Positions 1-7,851 of a stretch of 64,000 nt of DNA are shown in pieces. Below the pieces are notes generated by a model. That model was not told the origin of the DNA and did not search any database. It saw only the letters and a program-made list of their open reading frames with translations. The stretch lies in NCBI GenBank assembly GCA_937916085.1, contig CALGGO010000034.1:1-64000 (forward strand), given 5' to 3'. Position 1 is the first letter of the stretch; the number at the start of each line of letters is the position of its first letter. The stretch is from an uncultured Prevotellaceae bacterium (GTDB lineage Bacteria; Bacteroidota; Bacteroidia; Bacteroidales; Muribaculaceae). The position numbers and the translations under genes are program-made.

Positions 1-55
1 TGTTTGCTTGTTCCTTGTCTGCTTGTTAGCTCAATTGCCTTGCGAGCGTGAGCAT
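1..55. repeat. 55-base repeat, inverted copy at 7623-7677
   Basis: Read on the opposite strand, this segment matches 7623-7677 at 54 of 55 positions; the single difference is at base 47. It may extend beyond the left edge of the window. Its last 19 bases, ending GCGAGCGTGAGCAT, recur at 35638-35660 inside a different intergenic element. It is a dispersed intergenic repeat of unknown function. Confidence 0.85.
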
Positions 56-215
56 CTTATCGCACCACAAAATTAGTGATTTCGCCGTTTGTGGGCAAAT
101 TTTAAACTGAAAAAGTTTATTCCATGCCCTCGCAGTTCCACGAGGCCGTCAATAAAGAGCCCTAGGCGTTGTCATGTATTGCGCCGTAAGCACGGCGTTC
201 GGGAAAATACAGCAC

Positions 216-1778
216 TTACTTAAATTTATTGAACTCTTCGGCGAGGGTGTTGCGCAGGGTGGGGCCGTCCATTTTCATGTATTTCTCCATTGCCTCCACC
301 GTGCCGATAGTTTCCTTGTTGCGCTTGTAGTAGTCAATGACTTGCACCATCACCTCGCAGTACATCGCCTCGTCGGTCTCGCTCACGTTAAACTCGATGG
401 CGTGTTCAGTCATAGCGGCAATATAGGCTGTCATCAGCTCAATATGTTCCGCCATGTCTTCAGTATCTAATCTAAACATGAACTCATCGGTGTTTATCGT
501 CCAAATCAACAAGAATTGCCTAACTTCCTGCTGAGTCACGTCGCCCATATTCACTGGCTGCTCCAGATACCATTTTGCCAAGCGCAAAGCGTCGTCGCGG
601 TGCCGTCGGCATCCCTCGACAGTAGAGATTTCTTCTTCGGTTGGAATCACAAGTTCATCAATCTTGTAAACCTTTGTCATCACCGTGGGCTCGCTTTTGG
701 TAGGGATAAGGCGGTTCTCGACAAACCAGCCAGCAAAGCTCTCCAGTTTCTCGGAGCCGTCTTTGGTGTCGGCCCACTGGTTTGTCTCGTCTTCGGCACC
801 AGGCGACATCAGCCACATGTTATAAGCCTCCCAGTGTCCGCTCTTGATGAGCTTGCGGTGGTAGTCGAGCAGCGAGAGGTTGTAATAACCTGGCGCCACC
901 GAGTCGATGTGCTCCAGAGCCGACTTGCGCAAGTCGGCAATCATCTCAACAGTCAGGTTCTTGGTTTTCATGAACTCTGTGAGGGCAGGCGACGCCATAG
1001 TGCCCATCTCATACATCATGGGGAACGGAATCTGGAACCGCGAGGTGTCGCTCGCCATATAGATAGTGTTCTCTTGGGTCAATGACACATGGGCTCTGTT
1101 CTCACCTTCTATCTTAATATTCTCGGTAAAGAGGTCGTAGATGAGTTTGCCCATCTCTTCGCCTCGCTCGCTGCCGGGCTGCAGGTTGCACACCACCTCG
1201 GCATAGACAATCGCCCACAGCGGCTCGGTAGAGTCAGCAAATAGCAGTGCCAGGCGGTAGTAGTTGCTGGCGAAGTCGGGCTGCACCTCCACGCCGCGCA
1301 GGTAGCACTCAACCGCCTCGTTGTATCGCTGATGCATCATGTGGATGTTGCCCTTCTCAAGATACAGATAGCCCGAATTAGGGAACCGCTTGAGACCCTC
1401 GTCGTAGGTCTTGATTGCCGCCTCGGGGTCGCCGAGCACATCTTGTGCGTTGCCCACCAGCTGATAGCACTGCGACTCAATCTCAGGATGACTAAACAGC
1501 TTGGAACCTTCCTTGACGACGTGCTTGAAGTCGCCAGCCTTATAGAAGGCAAAAAGCCGCTCATACTCAATGGCGTAGTTGTCCTTATACTTCTTGCACA
1601 GCTTGTCAAGGATTTTGATGGATTCCTGGGGATTGCCATTGTCCATAAGGGTCACTGCCTCATCAAGCAGGGCACGGTCGTTGTCGTTAATCAAGTCAAT
1701 AGAGCGCTGAGCATTTGCCCCAAGCGCCCAAGCAATGGCGCACACCAAAATCAAAACGCGGAAAAAGGTTGTTCTCAT
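216..1778 (-). CDS. Exported TPR-repeat protein
   Basis: A 520-residue protein of unknown specific role. Residues 1-23 form a signal peptide ending ALGANAQ, so the product should be periplasmic or on the surface. Residues about 30-210 contain several tetratricopeptide-like helical hairpins (A-x-x-x-Y-D-x-G spacing, for example AAIKTYDEGLKRFPNSG and EAVECYLRGVEVQPDF), which usually bind proteins. The C-terminal 300 residues are helical and match nothing I recognise. The start is supported by the signal peptide lying right after the first Met. A TAATTTTG-like -7 box is readable on the minus strand at 1806-1813, but no well-spaced -33 element was seen. The next gene upstream, the ATPase at 1938-3245, is separate. 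Confidence 0.8.
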   Translation of the reverse strand: MRTTFFRVLILVCAIAWALGANAQRSIDLINDNDRALLDEAVTLMDNGNPQESIKILDKLCKKYKDNYAIEYERLFAFYKAGDFKHVVKEGSKLFSHPEIESQCYQLVGNAQDVLGDPEAAIKTYDEGLKRFPNSGYLYLEKGNIHMMHQRYNEAVECYLRGVEVQPDFASNYYRLALLFADSTEPLWAIVYAEVVCNLQPGSERGEEMGKLIYDLFTENIKIEGENRAHVSLTQENTIYMASDTSRFQIPFPMMYEMGTMASPALTEFMKTKNLTVEMIADLRKSALEHIDSVAPGYYNLSLLDYHRKLIKSGHWEAYNMWLMSPGAEDETNQWADTKDGSEKLESFAGWFVENRLIPTKSEPTVMTKVYKIDELVIPTEEEISTVEGCRRHRDDALRLAKWYLEQPVNMGDVTQQEVRQFLLIWTINTDEFMFRLDTEDMAEHIELMTAYIAAMTEHAIEFNVSETDEAMYCEVMVQVIDYYKRNKETIGTVEAMEKYMKMDGPTLRNTLAEEFNKFK

Positions 1779-1937
1779 ATCTTTATGGTTTTACTATCAA
1801 CATCGCAAAATTAGTTGAAATATTTGTGCAAGTTGAGAGAAATGCCAAATTTATTTGAGCATTTCCGAAGCGCAGCCAAATTTATACAAATATTTGAGAC
1901 TCAAAAGAGATGTTTTTAGATTCTTATGATGATAAAC

Positions 1938-3245
1938 TTATTGTTTGTCCATTCTGATGAGTTCTTCACGGAATCCGTAAAGAGGGATACACTCAAGCCA
2001 ATCTTGAGTGATGCGCGGTTTCATTGACAGACGAATACCTTTCAGCTCTGGATGTTTCTTTATAAATGTCTGCATTGATTTTGATTTCACATTTTCTTCG
2101 GCTTTGACCTCAATGGGGTAAACCTCCGTTCCCAACTGCACTGCAAAATCAATCTCTATCCTTGAGTTCTCTAGAGAATGATAAAAAGTTGGTATGCCTG
2201 TCCCTTGCATTTGCATACATACAAACAATTCGGTGAAAGCGCCTTTATATTCAGTAAAAATAGTATTCTTTACAAGCATGGCGGCGGCAGGAGCTGCAAC
2301 CATCGCCCCCATCAGTCCAATGTCGAGCATGAATATCTTGAACGCCCCAAACTCCTTATAAAATTTTAAAGGCATTTTTACTGCACTCACTCGATTAACC
2401 TTATAAATGAGTCCAGCGTCGTGAAGCCACTGAATAGCCTTCTCAAAAGTCGCGGCCCGCGCGCCTGATTTCATTGCGCCATAGATGAACTTTTTGTTTT
2501 CTTTTGCCAGTTGCGACGGAATGCTCTGCCACACCATGCGAATGTTTGGGATTTCATTGGTGGGAGCGTGCTTGGAGAAATCGGCTTCATAGTCGTTCAA
2601 TATCTTGTTTTGCAGTTCACGAACTAGCTGTAATTTTCCATCTGAAGCATAAGCCGATACCACGGCAGGCATTCCTCCCACATAATAATACTGCCGCAGG
2701 AAATCAATATAGGCACTACTCAAGGCATCAATGTCGCTCCAATCACCGTCATTCAGGGTGGCGGCCATCTGCTCACGTCCCATAGCGCAAAGAAATTCGT
2801 TGAAATTCATTGGATACAATCGCAAGATATCTACTTTCCCAACGGGAAACGAGCTTTGCTCATGTATTGAAATTCCCAAAAGTGGGCCAGCGGCAGCTAT
2901 ATGAATTTGTGGAGTATCTTCGTCAAAAAACTTCAATGCAGTCAGAGCCTTCGGGCACTCTTGAATCTCATCAAGAATGAGAAGCGTGTTATCAGCAGTG
3001 ATGTCAACCCCTGCAAGCGCCGAAAGCCGTTGCAGCAACTGACGTGCTGTGCCTCCATTCTCAAAAATTTGACGCGCATCACTGTCACGGTCAAGTGAGA
3101 ACACAACCGATTTCTCATATTCGTTCCTCGCAAACTCTGTCAGCAGCCAAGTTTTTCCTACTTGCCTTGCACCGTTAAGAATCAACGGTTTTCTTTTGGG
3201 GCTTTTCTTCCACTCTATCAACTTGTTATATAACTCCCGCTTCAT
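1938..3245 (-). CDS. P-loop ATPase with DUF4143-type C-terminal domain
   Basis: A 435-residue ATPase. The Walker A motif GARQVGKTW is at about residues 25-33 and Walker B, LLILDEIQ, at about 108-115. The C-terminal part has the DUF4143 character, including an EIDFAV...YPIEVKAEE stretch that resembles the core of a PD-(D/E)xK nuclease fold. This AAA-like family is numerous and patchily distributed in bacteria; its function is unknown, and toxin-antitoxin or mobile roles have been guessed. It has a private promoter (3345-3376) and a 33-base tandem repeat in the leader. The neighbouring LRR gene is separate. The family is confident; no function is claimed. Confidence 0.85.
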   Translation of the reverse strand: MKRELYNKLIEWKKSPKRKPLILNGARQVGKTWLLTEFARNEYEKSVVFSLDRDSDARQIFENGGTARQLLQRLSALAGVDITADNTLLILDEIQECPKALTALKFFDEDTPQIHIAAAGPLLGISIHEQSSFPVGKVDILRLYPMNFNEFLCAMGREQMAATLNDGDWSDIDALSSAYIDFLRQYYYVGGMPAVVSAYASDGKLQLVRELQNKILNDYEADFSKHAPTNEIPNIRMVWQSIPSQLAKENKKFIYGAMKSGARAATFEKAIQWLHDAGLIYKVNRVSAVKMPLKFYKEFGAFKIFMLDIGLMGAMVAAPAAAMLVKNTIFTEYKGAFTELFVCMQMQGTGIPTFYHSLENSRIEIDFAVQLGTEVYPIEVKAEENVKSKSMQTFIKKHPELKGIRLSMKPRITQDWLECIPLYGFREELIRMDKQ

Positions 3246-3250
3246 CGTGC

Positions 3251-3374
3251 TTACATTTTTATGTACGAATAAATGTCACTTCGTTACACTTTTATGTACG
3301 AATAAATGTCACTTCGTTACACTTTTATGTACGAATAATCATCGCAAAGTTACACTTTTCTGCACGAATGACCA
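3251..3374. repeat. 33-base tandem repeat in the ATPase leader
   Basis: Copies begin at 3251, 3284, 3317 and 3350, an exact 33-base period. The first two copies are nearly identical, the third diverges after 22 bases, and the fourth is a degenerate 25-base partial copy. On the minus strand each copy carries TACATAAAAGTGTA (TACA...TGTA, a short dyad). The promoter -7 box lies at the join of copies three and four, so the downstream copies would be transcribed as leader RNA. Confidence 0.9.
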
Positions 3375-3376
3375 AA
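3345..3376 (-). promoter_or_regulatory. Promoter of the DUF4143-type ATPase
   Basis: On the minus strand, TTTG (3376-3373), 20 bases, then TAACTTTG (3352-3345): a full match to the Bacteroidota -33/-7 consensus. Transcription would start near 3338, about 90 bases before the start codon, inside the tandem repeat. Confidence 0.8.
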
Positions 3377-3396
3377 TATTCTAGTGTTTTTTTGTT

Positions 3397-4725
3397 TTAT
3401 TGATTCCCTAGAATAGTGTTGTAAGTTTTAGTTATATCGGCGGCAGTGACTTCGCCGTCGCCATCAACGTCACAGGTGCTTGGCGAGGTGTAATCATTAT
3501 TGAGAATTTGGTTGTACTGCATTGTGACATCTGCTGCTGTTACAACTCCGTCACAATTTATATCATTATCAACAATCTCTTCAAAGTGACTAAAAGAAGC
3601 CCATGGCATTGTTGCCTTGTATTCGTCAATAGTCCCTGAGGGCACAAACACCACACACGTTTCCTTGTTCACACCATTGAAGATACTTTCAACGTCGGAG
3701 CCATAGCTAATAAGACTAGGAGAAGGTATCCTCGAGACAATAGTCTGAAGATACAAGCAGGTGTCTAAAGCGTTGTTTCCAATCTCTGTGACCGATGCTG
3801 GAATATCTATGCTCTTCAATGTGATTGAGTAACGTAACAAGCGTGAAGGAATCCTCTTTACATTATTGCCAATGACTACCGAGAATTGTGTGCCATATGG
3901 TCTGAAGGGAGACACCCCACTGTCATCAAAATCTTCACACTCTTCGGCATTCCACTTTAGTACTTCAATCCACCTGCAATCGCTAAAAGCACTTATGCTG
4001 ATGCGCTTAACAGATTTTCCAATAGTTACCTCCTTAACATTTCTGCATCCGTTGAATGCATGATTTCCAATTTCAACAACCGAGTCAGGAACTACTACTG
4101 TTGAAAACTGTTGGCATCCATTGAATGCGTCGGCCTTGATTGACTTCAAAGATATTGGGAGATTAACATCTTTCAAATTCGTGCATCCCTCAAAAGTTTT
4201 TTCGTTAATTATCTCAAGCGATGAGGGTAACACCACGGTTTTTAAGTTGCAATCGTTCATGAAAGCAAGATAGTGAATGACTTCAACCGAATTAGGAATA
4301 ATGATGCTTTGCAAATTGGTGCAAGAACAAAACGCAAAGGCCCCAATGACCTTGAGTCCCTCGGGTAAGTCAATCTCTGTAAGACTATAACAGTCGAGGA
4401 AGGCGGCATCATCGATTTCAACAATTGAGCAGGGTAGACTAATCGAAGTGAGCTGAGTGCAGAAAGCAAATGCCCTACTTCCTATGTTTGTGACGCTATG
4501 AACATTGTTGTTATAGGTTACAGTTTCGGGGATAAGTATGTCTCCTTTATAATACTCTGTCTTCGAAATAGGCACTACGCTCACTGTTGTAGAGTCATTG
4601 CTGTTATAGTTATAAGCAATAGAATCGACCATAAAGTCATAGGCTCCAGCTGGCGACGTCGCAGCAGCCGTAAGCACTACCACAAGCAGTGCCCTGAAAA
4701 GTTGTGTGTGGAATGTAGTTTTCAT
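3397..4725 (-). CDS. BspA-like leucine-rich-repeat protein with C-terminal dockerin
   Basis: A 442-residue secreted protein. A signal peptide (residues 1-28, ending SPAGA) is followed by LRR_5/BspA-type repeats from about residue 60 to 350, with recurring units such as IGSRAFAFCTQLTSISLP and EIGNHAFNGCRNVKEV. BspA-type LRR proteins in this phylum are surface proteins implicated in adhesion. The last 60 residues hold two dockerin type I repeats (D-I-N-C-D-G-V-V-T-A-A-D and D-V-D-G-D-G-E-V-T-A-A-D), each a calcium-binding loop plus helix. No cohesin gene is present in the window. The promoter is at 4768-4798. The protein shares architecture with the much larger gene at 9550-12849. Confidence 0.88.
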   Translation of the reverse strand: MKTTFHTQLFRALLVVVLTAAATSPAGAYDFMVDSIAYNYNSNDSTTVSVVPISKTEYYKGDILIPETVTYNNNVHSVTNIGSRAFAFCTQLTSISLPCSIVEIDDAAFLDCYSLTEIDLPEGLKVIGAFAFCSCTNLQSIIIPNSVEVIHYLAFMNDCNLKTVVLPSSLEIINEKTFEGCTNLKDVNLPISLKSIKADAFNGCQQFSTVVVPDSVVEIGNHAFNGCRNVKEVTIGKSVKRISISAFSDCRWIEVLKWNAEECEDFDDSGVSPFRPYGTQFSVVIGNNVKRIPSRLLRYSITLKSIDIPASVTEIGNNALDTCLYLQTIVSRIPSPSLISYGSDVESIFNGVNKETCVVFVPSGTIDEYKATMPWASFSHFEEIVDNDINCDGVVTAADVTMQYNQILNNDYTSPSTCDVDGDGEVTAADITKTYNTILGNQ

Positions 4726-4767
4726 ATCGTTTTGTTGTTAAGGGGTGGCAAATTGTTTTGAGTGCCA

Positions 4768-4798
4768 CGAAGTTAGTAATATTCTTTTAAATTAGCAA
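4768..4798 (-). promoter_or_regulatory. Promoter of LRR-dockerin gene
   Basis: On the minus strand, TTG (4798-4796), 20 bases, then TAACTTCG (4775-4768), one mismatch from TAnnTTTG. It lies 43 bases before the start codon at 4725. Confidence 0.6.
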
Positions 4799-4805
4799 TT
4801 TTTTG

Positions 4806-5327
4806 TCACAAATTAATAGTGAAACCTGCCGAGAAGCCAAATTTCTTGTTGAAGTAACGGTTGTCGAAGTCCTCCATCGATAACACTTTGAACAGTGGTT
4901 GCTGAGCCTCGGCATAGAGTCCGAAGCGTTCACTGAAGTTGTAGCGAATTCCACCCTGCAAGCCCACAGTACGGATACTTGTGTTTATGCCTGTGTAGAT
5001 GTCAAAATTTGACGGCAGATGCAGTACATCTGTCCAGTGGAAATTACACCGTAGTTCCAGATTGGAATTCTCTATGAAAGTGGACTTCTCCCCATCTTCA
5101 TCTTTGACGTTGAAAATACCTTGAATGAACCCACCAAAGGAGAAAAATCGGCTGCGTCCATACTCTATTCCTAGTTGAACTCCACTCTTGCCACCCTTGA
5201 ACAGGTATCCGGCAAAGATTTTCAAGTCGTAGTCGGCATCAAAAGCTTGTGCCTGAGACTTAAACGAAGATGTTGCTATGGCAAAAAACAACGCAATAGC
5301 TGCTGTGATTTTAAAATATTTACTCAT
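4806..5327 (-). CDS. Small predicted outer-membrane beta-barrel protein
   Basis: A 173-residue protein with a signal peptide (residues 1-27, ending SFKSQAQA). The mature part has alternating polar and aromatic strands (YDLKIFAGYLF, GVQLGIEYGRS, LGIRYNFSERFGLYAEAQ) and ends in FSAGFTINL, as expected of a small eight-strand outer-membrane barrel of the OmpA/OmpW-like superfamily. No specific family is recognised. It lies 46 bases downstream of the exported protein at 5374-6852 on the same strand, so the two may be cotranscribed. Confidence 0.7.
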   Translation of the reverse strand: MSKYFKITAAIALFFAIATSSFKSQAQAFDADYDLKIFAGYLFKGGKSGVQLGIEYGRSRFFSFGGFIQGIFNVKDEDGEKSTFIENSNLELRCNFHWTDVLHLPSNFDIYTGINTSIRTVGLQGGIRYNFSERFGLYAEAQQPLFKVLSMEDFDNRYFNKKFGFSAGFTINL

Positions 5328-5373
5328 AATTGTATTTGGTTTAAGTTCTTAAATATCTAATAATTTATTCTCA

Positions 5374-6852
5374 TCAATTGTTTACCGTGAATTTGTTTAT
5401 GTAGTACACTTTTCGGCGCTCTTTTGTCGATTCTTTTTTCACAAGCTGGTCGCCAAAGATCAAGAAGTGGTTTCCATACCAGTATTCGACATCAACATTG
5501 TTGTTGTCCTTCACTTTCTCATCGTCACTGTCGGTTTTAAGGGCTTCCTCATTACGGTCTTTAACGACTTCGCCACTATTGGCATCAAACGTCTTAGAAA
5601 CCAATTTGTCCTCAAATGCATATAGGGCATTTACCTGGTTGTCGCTGAATCGGGCATGGATAAAACGCCTAACGTAAGCAGGTAAATGCTTGTGGCTGAT
5701 AGGGAAGCAGTTATCCCAAAGCACATTTCCCTCACGGTCAAACTTGATAATAAAACCATGGGTGTATTTGTAACCTGCAATAACTCTTGAGAGATAAATG
5801 AATCCACCACTTCCCATTGAATAGACAGGATGATAGGCCTCACCAATATAATAGTAGTTCCCTCCTTGCTCTACAATCTCGTGAGAGACTATGCTATATT
5901 CCTGACTGAAGGTTTTACCTTTCTTCTCGGCTTTCTCCTTGTTGCGCTCTATCTTCTCCTGCCCTTTCTCGCTCATGTATTGGGTGAAGTTCTTAAGGTC
6001 AAAGAAATTATAGAACTTGATGAAGGTGAAAGCCTCGCCGTTGAACTGTCCAAAATAGATGCCTTGAGCAATACTGGTAGCATCACCACGCTCTTTATCG
6101 GTATAAGTGCCTGTCACAAAATAATGACCGCCAGCTTTAGAGAGTGATGCCGTGAGAATGTGGTGGTCGGTGAGATTGGCAGTGAGAATAGCAGGCTGAC
6201 CCACGAAGTTGCCGTCAAAATCGAGTCTCATAAGCACCACATCGGTGCCAAAGCGCACCAGTGCATGAATTTTACCATCGATTATCACATTGTCAAGGAT
6301 GAAGATATTCTGATCACGAACTCCCTTGAAATGCATGTCGGTGTAATGACACTCGCCAGTGCTCAAATTGATAACGCCCAGGCGGTCGAGTTTCTTCTCA
6401 GTGGAACTGAACACAATGTGGCTGTCGTCCATTACCAGATTGCGCATAGAGGCTTTTTTCCTGAACTTGCCATTCACGGTAGTTACTCGGTGTGTTGCGG
6501 GATTGTAGCCCACCACAGTAAAGTTGTCACGATTGTCGCGTAAGATAGAATAGTAAACACCCTTGTGGCTTATGGTATCATCGAGCGACATGTTGCGTTC
6601 CACCACCACCGAGTCGCTATTAACAAGCTTAAGGTTGGTATCGAAATGCATAACCTTGTACACGTTCTTGCCTTTCTCTTTCTTCTTTAGGAAAGAGTAT
6701 CGAAGCACGCCTAGGTCGCCCATGGGTGTTATTCTTCCCTGATCGGTGTCAATATCGCGCGAAATCTCAACTCGTGCAACCACTTGCGCCTGAAGTGAAT
6801 AGCCAAAGCCTATTGCTGCAAAGGCAATCAAAATTAACAATAATCGCTTCAT
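5374..6852 (-). CDS. Exported protein of unknown function
   Basis: A protein of about 492 residues from the chosen start. Two earlier Met codons exist (6882 and 6858), but the third places MKRLLLILIAFAAIGFGYSLQAQ at the N terminus, a clean signal peptide, so 6852 is preferred. The mature part is rich in beta strands with repeated short blocks (LGVINLSTGE, VLMRLDFDGNFVGQP, IIKFDREGNVLWDNCF) that suggest a propeller-like fold; this is a weak inference. It is probably cotranscribed with the barrel-like gene downstream. A TAAATTTG -7-like box is readable at 6930-6937 (minus strand). Confidence 0.72.
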   Translation of the reverse strand: MKRLLLILIAFAAIGFGYSLQAQVVARVEISRDIDTDQGRITPMGDLGVLRYSFLKKKEKGKNVYKVMHFDTNLKLVNSDSVVVERNMSLDDTISHKGVYYSILRDNRDNFTVVGYNPATHRVTTVNGKFRKKASMRNLVMDDSHIVFSSTEKKLDRLGVINLSTGECHYTDMHFKGVRDQNIFILDNVIIDGKIHALVRFGTDVVLMRLDFDGNFVGQPAILTANLTDHHILTASLSKAGGHYFVTGTYTDKERGDATSIAQGIYFGQFNGEAFTFIKFYNFFDLKNFTQYMSEKGQEKIERNKEKAEKKGKTFSQEYSIVSHEIVEQGGNYYYIGEAYHPVYSMGSGGFIYLSRVIAGYKYTHGFIIKFDREGNVLWDNCFPISHKHLPAYVRRFIHARFSDNQVNALYAFEDKLVSKTFDANSGEVVKDRNEEALKTDSDDEKVKDNNNVDVEYWYGNHFLIFGDQLVKKESTKERRKVYYINKFTVNN

Positions 6853-7271
6853 ATTCATTTTCGTTTTAGAGTTTATATTCATAACAACTGGGGTTTTGTT
6901 GCTTGCTTGGTCCAGCTTTCTTCCGGCTGCAAATTTATAAACAATTTTTTAATTTACCCCCCCCATTTGTTAAACTATGTTAATTAATAAAATACTGACA
7001 TTTTTGTGTGGCTTTTCCTAGAACTGAACGAATTGAGAAATAGTCGTCCAACTAAAGAATCTAACTAATTTGCCACACTGCAAAATTACAAAGATTATAT
7101 GTTAAAACTCACCAAAAATGGTCACATTCGCACTTCATTTCATGAAATGTAATATATTGATTATCAGTGTTATCCAAAAATAAAAGTTCATTTGGGGTTA
7201 ATCTGGCCTTTCAACTGTTAAAATTCTCGGTTTTTTGCTGTAATTTTGTCCTCAACAAAACGCAAATCAAC
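6853..7271. other. Intergenic region between divergent genes
   Basis: About 420 AT-rich bases between divergent genes, with an 11-base C run at 6957-6964 and onward. Possible -7 boxes are 6930-6937 (minus, TAAATTTG) and 7241-7248 (plus, TAATTTTG); neither has a well-placed -33 element. No RNA gene or other ORF was recognised. Confidence 0.6.
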
Positions 7272-7652
7272 ATGAAAATGAGCAATACTGGATTAAAAAC
7301 GACGTGCGTGCTGGCACTACTCGTTATGCTGTTCACAGCATGCGGGCACAGCAGTTACAACAGCCAGCTGGCGCAAGTGGACTCGTTACTTACTGCCACA
7401 CAATATGAGCAAGCCGACTCGCTGCTTAAACTATGCGATCCGAGCAACTATAATACTCAAGACCGTAAGCAACAAGAAGCTTCAAATCGCCCACAAACTC
7501 CACGTTCAAAATCTAGACGACTTCTTACACCCTGGGCTCTGACCGTCACTTTAAACCCAACTTTTTTTATCAAACAAAGTCAACAAAGAAAAACAAACTC
7601 AACAAAGATTTTTTTGAATAACATGCTCACACTCGCAAGGCAATTGAGCTAA
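7272..7652 (+). pseudogene. Truncated lipoprotein gene, probably a TPR-lipoprotein remnant
   Basis: The start at 7272 gives a lipoprotein signal (about residues 1-22) with the lipobox-like sequence LFTAC, followed by a TPR-like start (QLAQVDSLLTATQYEQADSLLKLCD). From about residue 62 the sequence becomes compositionally odd (Q, R, S and P-rich, then TPWALTVTLNPTFF) and looks like out-of-frame or intergenic DNA. Bacteroidota carry large TPR lipoproteins that begin in this way, so I read this as the 5-prime remnant of such a gene fused to intergenic repeat DNA (7569-7612). The end overlaps the inverted repeat at 7623-7677. It could instead be a short functional lipoprotein. Confidence 0.5.
7569..7612. 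repeat. CAAACAAA/TCAACAAAG repeat, copy 1
   Basis: A-rich block with the words ATCAAACAAAGTCAACAAAG and CAAACTCAACAAAGA. Related blocks occur at 18482-18526 in the same orientation and around 49975-50020 inverted. All lie outside intact genes. Confidence 0.6.
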
Positions 7653-7677
7653 CAAGCAGACAAGGAACAAGCAAACA
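7623..7677. repeat. Inverted copy of the 55-base repeat at 1-55
   Basis: 54 of 55 bases match the reverse complement of 1-55. The pair bounds a 7.5 kb segment containing six genes. Confidence 0.85.
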
Positions 7678-7792
7678 AGGCAATGGTAGTTTAGCAGCAT
7701 GACACTTGTCTCGTCAGCTCGTCAGCTTGTTGACTAGTCAGCTTTCTCTAGTCATTTGTAATTGTCATTAATTGTATGACCACTGAAGTAAC

Positions 7793-7826
7793 AAAGGAGA
7801 GACCCCTGGGTGGGTTCTCTCCTTTT
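7793..7826. terminator. Hairpin terminator between decayed lipoprotein gene and eno
   Basis: Stem AAAGGAGAGACCC (7793-7805) pairs with GGGTTCTCTCCTTT (7812-7825) with one bulged base. A T run follows on the plus strand, and the weaker minus-strand tail is CTTTGTT. It can serve the converging eno gene and the plus-strand remnant. Confidence 0.7.
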
Positions 7827-7851
7827 TGATTTCATTGCTCTGCTGTGTGGT

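Noticed and set aside
3196..3384. 62-codon frame with repeated CTNKCHFVTL-like units
   Set aside because: Encoded by the 33-base tandem repeat on the strand opposite the ATPase leader; no signals for translation.
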